Shown: piece by piece, positions 38,501-47,600 of the stretch
Layout of the letters: each line of letters opens with the position of its first letter
Position numbering within the stretch: position 1 is the stretch's first letter
Source of the DNA: Pycnopodia helianthoides
Taxonomy: Eukaryota > Echinodermata > Asteroidea > Forcipulatida > Asteriidae
NCBI GenBank assembly: GCA_032158295.1
Contig: CM063262.1
Coordinates: 2,823,394 to 2,887,393 of the forward strand
Length of the DNA stretch: 64,000 nt
Direction: 5' to 3'
Translations under genes and position numbers: made by a program
The notes under the pieces: model-generated
Seen by the model: only the letters and a program-made list of their open reading frames with translations
Told to the model about the DNA's origin: nothing
Databases searched by the model: none

Positions 38501-41500
38501 GGGACTTTCCTTTGTCCTGTGCACTTTAGAGAAGAGATAAAACCTACAATCTTCAACACTTTAAACTACGTGGACTTGTGTAAGTCCACGTAGTGTTTCA
38601 AGTCCCTGGACTTCTATATGTTCGCAGGAACACACTATATGTGTGTAGTGCTTAAAACCCTCCGATGACCTAAAGGTATGCAACCTAGAGACCGAAAACC
38701 CATTTTTTACTCTTTTTTTCCTTTAGCGAAAAAAGGTGAAACACTTTAAGTTAAGTTCTATCCTCAGACAGGCCCGATTGGCATGGCCTATAATGACCCT
38801 TCAACAAAAATGGCGGTGTTGCAGTGTAAAAACATAATAACTTTAAAAAATAATCGTTTTTTTTTTTCTTCCTATCTGATCTCTTCAACAATTTTAGGGG
38901 TTATAAGCTCTGAAAGCTATGAAATCAACATTGTAAAGGAGGGATACACGTTTTCCGTTTTCCCAACGTACAGCACGCTGCTGTCCTGTCGGGCATCTAA
39001 AGACAGTTTAACAATAAATGGCATCGCATGGGTGTTACAAACTTACCCTCGCAGTTCTGCTCGTCTTCACCGTAGCGGCAGTCGGAGCGGCCGTTACATC
39101 TTTCCGTCTCATCGATGCAGCGACCGGAGGGGCATGCCCACTTCCCAGGGCGACAGTAACCGTAGGGAGTGGTTGGGTATGGGCTGGTGTAATATCCTGA
39201 AGGGTGGGGGGGGGGGGGATGGAACAAAAAGAAGCAGACAAACATAAGTACAACAAGAACGGGGGATACGTACTCGAATCGGGGGATAAACTTTTATTAT
39301 TATTATTATCAATGTTGTTCTGGGTCTATACTGAGACCAGAAATGGGCTCCGAGTAAATTCTGACCCAGAAGTTTTGAGCGTGATGTGAAAAAAAAAATT
39401 AAAAAATAAAATAAAATAATAAACATTCATGCAAAAATAACTGCTTTTACTAAACATCATTTCAGAGTAGCGTTTTTTTTGTTGAGGATCCATGACCCTG
39501 TGTGACCTGTACACGAGTATAATTACATGTGTTTTTTTCTTCTTTTTTCTGTTGTCCATTTTGGGGCTGAAAATGGTCGCGAATCTTTGCGAGAAAAATG
39601 AAACTACTGACATATGCTAGTTGACAGGAGGAGACAACCATGTCACAATCTCTTCTTGAAAGAAGAGTCGGATCGAAGAGTTAAACGGACTTTGTTTTTG
39701 TAATGAAGTGCAAGTTGTTTCGCCATCTGCAATCACACTGACCATGGCAGTTCAATTCGTCCTCCGAGTTGTAGCAGTCACTGTGACCATCACATCGTTG
39801 CCAGTCACCGATACACTGACTGCTGGAGTTGTAACAGTGCCACTGCCAGTAATCACAGCTACCGTAGGATGGGTCAGACCAGTAGTCGGATGGGCCATCA
39901 GTGTCGTAGTCGTACGACGGGTAATCCGTTTGGGATCCTGAGGACAAAAGGTACAAATTAGATATCAGTGAGATTAAAGATTGGAGCATATATATTTTCC
40001 TTTCGTATAATCTCTTAAGAGAATTTTCACAATTTATGCACAAATGAAGAGTCAAGTTGACCGAGTCTTTCCCATTGTTTTTATTTTTAGGTTAAACAAA
40101 AAGACTTTACCGTAGCAGTTATGTTCATCTTCACCGTGGGGACAGTTATAGTAACCGTTGCACTTCTGTGAGTAAGGGATACATTGCCCGGAGTGGTAGC
40201 ACTGCCACTGCCAAGAATAACAGCTACCGTAAGATGAGTCTTGGTGGTCAGACCAGTAGTCGGATGGGCCATCAGTGTCGTAGTCGTACGACGGGTAATC
40301 CGTTTGGGATCCTGAGGACAACAAGGTACAAATTAGATATCAGTAAGATTAAAGATTGGAGCATATTTTTCCTTTCATATAATCGCTGAAGTGTTTTTCT
40401 CTTTAAGAGGATTTTCATTAGTTATGCACAAATGAAGAGTCAAATCTTTATTTTTCGGTTAAACAAAAAAACTTTACCGTAGCAGTCGTGTTCATCTTCA
40501 CCATGGGGACAGTTAGAGTAACCGTCACACCTCTGTGAGTTATAGATACATTGTCCGGAGTAGTAACACTGCCACTGCCAAGAATAACAGCTACCGTAGG
40601 ATGAGTCTTGGTGGTCAGACCAGTAGTCGGATGGGCCATCAGTGTCGTAGTCGTACGACGGATAATCCGTTTGATATCCTGAAGACCAATGTAAAACAAA
40701 AATCTAATCTAATCTATCTAAAGAGCATCAAAACCCTATTTTCAATCACCCTAATCGATGAACGCTCTTTGTAATTTTTTTGTTTAGTCTCACCTCTTTG
40801 TTTTTACTACATTTTCTTTTCTTTTCTTCAACCTGGCACATTTCCGGGTCAGGCTGACCCGGAATGTGGCTAAAGGTGAGGATTTTTACTTGGGTTCTGG
40901 GTCATTTTGACCCATTTCTGGGCATAGTAAATTTTGGCACATATTTCTGGTCATTTTCGAGTTGTAACAGTTCCACTGCCAATAGCTACCGTAGGATGAG
41001 TCTTGGTGGTCAGACCAGTAGTCGGATGGGCCATCAGTGTCGTAGTCGTACGACGGGTTATCCGTTTGACATCCTGGGGACAAATGGGGAAAAAATACCA
41101 AAAATATGCTTTTCCTCTATATCTACATCATTTCAGGGTTACTTTTGTTGAGGATCCATGCATTTATGCGACCTGCACACGAGCATGAGTAAAGTTTTTC
41201 TTCTTCGTTTTTTTGTCTACATTTTAATAATTTATATCTTTTTATATATATATATATATATATTTTTTTTTGGAGGGGGGGGGGGAGGGGTTCTAGCCAG
41301 TCCGCAATTTTAGCGAGAAACCTGATCCTAATTACCCGTATGACATAAGTTTTCCGGAAGACGCGACCATGTCATAATCTCTTCTTGAAAGAAGAGTTGG
41401 TTCTAAGGAAGTAACGGATGTGAAACACGTCTGGACGTTTCAAACAGTTTGCTGGATTACTGGTGATTCGTAATCCATTTGTATTTATTTATTTATTTAT

Positions 41501-41535
41501 TGTTAATTAATTAATTTATTTATTTATTTATTTAC

Positions 41536-41606
<71 letters not shown>

Positions 41607-44600
41607 TTTTATTTTATTTTATTTTTTATTTTTATTTTATTTTTTTTAATTTTTATTTTTTATTTTTTTTTTTTGGGGGGGGGGGCTTAAACCCTGAATA
41701 TGAGCAACAAACTAATAGAGCTGCGTATTAATTTTGTTTGCTATTAAAGCTGCTGACAATGTTTCACTATTAAATGCACAAAATTAGTCTTTCTCATTAT
41801 TTTCATTTTAAGGTTGAAAAAGTAGAATAAATTTTACCAGGGCAGTTTCTTTCGTCTTCACCGTGGGGGCAGTCGTTGTTACCGTCACACTTCTGTGAGT
41901 AAGAGATACAATCATTTGACTTGTAACACTGCCACTGCCAAGAATAACAGGTGTCAGGCCAGTAGTCGGATGGGTCATCAGTGTGGTAGTCGTACGACGG
42001 GTAATCCGTTTGGGATCCTGAAGACAAAAAGGTAATTTTACACCAGTAAGATTAAAGACTGGAGCAAACGTGTCTCTGCATATAACCATTCAAGTGTTTC
42101 TGTTTTAAAGCTATTAAAAAATTTCACTATTCTTGCAAAAGTTTTTTTTTTTTTTTTCAAATTGACTGTGGCTTTTACATTTTTAATAAATATGTTATCA
42201 CTCAAACGACGCACATTGTAGGCGCATGCTGGCATTAATCCATTGTCTTAACCACATCGTAAACCCTGGTCAGTTCAAATGCCATGATACCCTTAAGCTG
42301 GACCATGCCGCACGTCGTAGAGGGGGTGTCAACATGGGACTGTGATTTGGTTAGAAAGCAAAGGCAAAACAAACTCTGCCAACTTCTTATGTGTACAAAA
42401 TCGGGATCTGTCAAGTGTCAATGAAGGATTCACCAAATTGTGAAAAGTAATCATTTAAGTAAAAAAAAACAAGGTTATATTTAACCAGTCAATACCTGGA
42501 CATGAAACGACACACTTAACATCATCATTTAAGTATTTCTGTTATAAAGCGATTAACAATGGTGTCTTTTATACACAATATGGTATGATAAATTGACCAA
42601 GTCTTTCCCATTATTTTTATTTTCAGGTTATAAAAAAAAAATTAAAAAAAAAAATTACCATGGCAGTTGTGTTCATCTTCACCGTGGGGACAGTTATAGT
42701 AACCGTCACACCTCTGTGAGTGAGAGATACAATGCCCGGTGTTGTAACAGCGCCACTGCCAATAATTACAGCCACCACCGTAGGATGGGTCAGGCCAGTA
42801 GTCGGATGGGCCATCAGTGTCGTAGTCGTACGATGGATAATCCGTTTGGGATCCTGAAGACAAAAGGTAATTTTACACCAGTGAGATTAAAGACTGAAGC
42901 ATATGTGTTTCTGCATATAACCATTCAAGTGTTTCTGTTTTAAAGCTATTGACAATTTTCACTATTCTTAAGAAAAGTTATTTGTCAAATTGACGGTGGC
43001 TTTTACATTTTTAATTATATATTTTATCCCTCAAACGAAGCACGTTGTAAGCACATGCTGACAGACTAATACAAGCAGAAATTCCATTGTCTTAACCACA
43101 TTGTACACACTGGTCAGTTCAAATGCCACGATATCCTAAGCTGGACCGTGCCACACGTCCTAGAGGGGGTGTCAATCAACATGGGACAGTGGTTTGGTTA
43201 GAAAGCGAAGGGGAAAAAAAAACTTTGCCAGCATCTTTTGTGTACAAAATCGGGATCTGTCAAGAGTCAACCAAATTGTGAAAAGTAAATATTTAAGCAC
43301 AACAAATAATTGCTTAAACTTAACCAGTCAATACCTGGACATGGAACGACACACTTAACATCATCATTTAAGTATTTCTGTTATAAAGCGATTAACAAGT
43401 TTTACTTTTTATACACAAATGATATGGTCAAATTGACCGAGTCTTTTCCATTAATTTTATTTTCAGGATATACATTTTGTTTTTCTTACCATTGCAGTTA
43501 TGTTCATCTTCACCGTCGGGACAGTTATCGTATCCGTCACACTTCTGTGAGTTATAGATACAATGCCCTGAGAAGTAACACTGCCACTGTCCCTGCCCCG
43601 AATCACAGCTACCGTAGGATGGGTCAGACCAGTAGTCGGATGGGTCATCAGTGTGGTAGTCGTACGACGGGTAATCCGTTTGGGATCCTGAAGACAAAAA
43701 GGTAAAATTAGACCATTGAGATTAAAGACTGGAGCAGATTATTTCTATATATCATCATTAAAGTGTCTTTCTTTTTAGCTATTGACGATGTTCACTATTT
43801 ATGCACAATAAGTTAAATTGACCGAGTCTTTCCCATCATTGTTATTTCAAGGTTAAACCAATTTTTGTTTTACCGTAGCAGTTATGTTCATCTTCACCGT
43901 GGGGACAGTTATTGTAACCGTTACACTTCTGTGAGTAAGGGATACATTGCCCGGAGTAGTAGCACTGCCACTGCCAAGAACCACAGCTACCGTAGGATGA
44001 GTCTTGGTGGTCAGACCAGTAGTCGGATGGGCCATCAGTGTCGTAGTCGTACGACGGATAATCCGTTTGATATCCATACAGTAATAACACTCAGCCTCCT
44101 CTCTTGTCAACGATAATTTAGTCCATGAACATCAACTTAAACTTCGATTTCATAATATTGCGGATAGTTATATGAGACGAAATTCAATTGTCTTCACTGG
44201 AATCAGTTTTGAATTTGAGGCGAGCATATAAGCACATGTGTGGACATCATAAAAATTTGGAGTTGTGCCAAGTTTGTAATTTGCACCACTAACATAATTA
44301 TTATAACTGTATAACCACTAATCATTATTATAGCGCCACCAGGCGCCCTACACAAATGTAAGAACAATGTTCTTTTGTATTATGTAAAAACAATAATTTA
44401 TGTAGACGGTCCAAAGTCGATATGACGATATCATGGTCTTATTGACGTTTTTACTTTGTCGGGTCTACATCTTGAAGCCTGCTTACAAACGAATCCAACT
44501 TCGGCTAGTGAGTGTGCAATGACCTTAATGCATATCCCGTGGTTTTATTTTAGCCTTGTTTTATGGCTTTTTGATCGACGCTTCATAATAGTGACATATT

Positions 44601-47600
44601 ATGTCTAAATCTCACTGACCTGGGTCACACGTCACGGAAGCATCTTCATAATGACCACAATTGTGGTTACCCCAGCCCAAGAAACTACAATCCTGCAGTC
44701 TTTCCTCATTTCCAGTGCACCTGACGTCGTCCATGAGTATCTGACCCGTTCCCTGTCCAAAGTGTGCATTCTGCCACGCATTAGTTGCTCTAGTGAAGCC
44801 AAGTTGTCTACACACAACGTTCGCGTCTGTGATATTCCAGTGATCGTCACATACAGTGCCCCATGTGCCATTGCCATTATTTAATACTTCAACTCTACCT
44901 TCAGAGGGGACGCTTCCACCAACAAGCCGCACACCATCTATTTCGAAGACAAAGAGAGTCGATTGTTCGATTAATGTATACTTAACATCTAGTATAGGGT
45001 TGCATTTCGTTTCAGTGTTCCTTGATAACTTAGTATTACAGAGAAGACAGACAATGCAGGAGGAAGATCCATCAACTGTAGCTTCATGTTGTTCATGTTG
45101 CAAGTTCAAAAAGGTTTCAAACTTAGCACATACTTATCAATTTCAATATCTGGAAATAACCTATGACATCTGATGACGTCAACAGTTTTCAAACAAGGCT
45201 TGATCAAAGTTTTTCATTTCCAAATTACAAATCTTTAGTCAAGAACCAAAATTAACTTCACGTTTATCAAAATTTCCTACAAAGACATGTTTGCAGAATT
45301 TTCCCTTGACTTTTTACCAGCTGTCAATTTGGACATGCTTACACCAAAAGCTTGTTTTTTTCAACAAAAACTTATGCTTAGTGATAATTGGAGGTTTTTT
45401 TTGACGACTTTCACTTTTAAAGCACGATTAAATGGTTAAACTGACCGAGTCTTTGAGTCTTTGCCATTGTTCTTATTTTAAGGCTATAACAAAAGAAACT
45501 TGAGCATGGCATTTTTGTTCATTTTCACCGTGGGGACAGTTATTGTAACCGTCACATTTCGGTAAGTTATAGATACAATTCTCGGAGTAGTAACAACGCA
45601 ACTGCGAAGAACAATACCGTAAGATGAGTTTTGGTGGTCAGACCAGTAGTCGGATGGGCCATCAGTGTCGTAGTCGTACGACGGGTAATCCGTTTGGGAT
45701 CCTGAGGACAACAGATAAAATTAGACCATTGAGATTAAAGACTGGAGCAGATTATTTCTATATATCATCACTAAAGTGTCTTTCTTTTTAGCTATTGACG
45801 ATGTTCACTATTTATGCACAATAAGTTAAATTGACCGAGTCTTTCCCATCATTGTTATTTCAAGGTTAAACCAATTTTTGTTTTTACCGTAGCAGTTATG
45901 TTCATCTTCACCGTGGGGACAGTTAGAGTAACCGTTACACTTCTGTGAGTAAGAGATACATTGCCCGGAGTAGTAACACTGCCACTGCCAAGAACCACAG
46001 CTACCGTAGAGATGGGTCAGACCAGTAGTCGGATGGGCCATCAGTGTCGTAGTCGTACGACGGATAATCCGTTTGGGATCCTGAGGACAACAAGGTACAA
46101 ATTAGATATCAGTGAGATTAAAGACTGGAGCATATTTTTCCTTTCATATAATCGCTAGAGTGTTTTTCTTTTAAGAAGGTTTTCATTATTTATGCACAAT
46201 GAAGAGTGAAATTTGTATTTTTAGGTTAAAACAAAAAGACTTTACCGTAGCAGTTATGTTCATCTTCACCGTGGGGACAGTTATTGTAACCGTTACACTT
46301 CTGTGAGTAAGAGATACATTGCCCGGAGTAGTAACACTGCCACTGCCAAGAATAACAGCTACCGTAGGATGGGTCAGACCAGTAGTCGATGGGTCATCAG
46401 TGTGGTAGTCGTACGACGGATAATCCGTTTGGGATCCTGAGGACAACAAGGTACAAATTAGATATCAGTGAGATTAAAGACTGGAGCATATTTTTCCTTT
46501 CATATAATCGCTAGAGTGTTTTTCTTTTAAGAAGGTTTTCATTATTTATGCACAATGAAGAGTGAATTTTGTATTTTTAGGTTAAAACAAAAAGACTTTA
46601 CCGTAGCAGTTATGTTCATCTTCACCGTGGGGACAGTTAGAGTAACCGTTACACTTCTGTGAGTAAGAGATACATTGCCCGGAGTAGTAACACTGCCACT
46701 GCCAAGAACCACAGCTACCGTAGGATGGGTCAGACCAGTAGTCCGATGGGTCATCAGTGTGGTAGTCGTACGACGGATAATCCGTTTGATATCCTGAGGA
46801 TCCTAAAATGTGGGGAAATACAAAGTGAGATTAAACAATGACATCTTTTGATCAGAATTAGTCGAATCAATGAAGTTTGGTTCTTATGCTTTTATGTAAC
46901 TAAGAGTTTATGACAAGCACATCGTCGCAGTTTTTATGGAGTGACAAACTCAAAATATGAATTGTTATTTCAATAATTTGAGTGATGTAAATATTTAGAA
47001 GGTATTCACCATTAACTTTCTTTCTGCCATGTATCAGGTCTTTAATCGTCTTGGTTGCTTATTTAGCCAATCAGCATGGGACAGTAATTTGGTTAGAAAA
47101 CGAAGGAAAACAACTCTGTCGACATGTTTTGTGCACAAAATCGGCATGTCAATTTGTCAATAGAAGACAAACCAAATTGTGAAAATTAATTAGTCAATTT
47201 AACCAGTCAATACATGGATATGGAACAAAAATAAAGACAAAATTTGTTGAAAAAAAAGCAAAACGACCCCTTTTAAAATAAGTCAAAAAACCTTGTCAGA
47301 ATGTGCTGACATCGTAACACAGTTAGTTTGTCACGAACAGGTGCTTTGTTTGAGGGTTTTACACAAAAAGACTTTACCGTAGCAGTTATGTTCATCTTCA
47401 CCGTGGGGACAGTTAGAGTAACCGTTACACTTCTGTGAGTAAGAGATACATTGCCCGGAGTAGTAACACTGCCACTGCCAAGAATAACAGCTACCGTATG
47501 ATGGGTCAGACCAGTAGTCGGATAGGTCATCAGTGTGGTAGTCGTACGACGGATAATCCGTTTGATATCCTGAGGATCCTAAAATGTGGGGAAATACACA

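Noticed and set aside
44938..45109. N-terminal extension of the SRCR frame with several Cys
   Set aside because: Lies upstream of a proper acceptor (AAATAG) and matches no module; open by chance.
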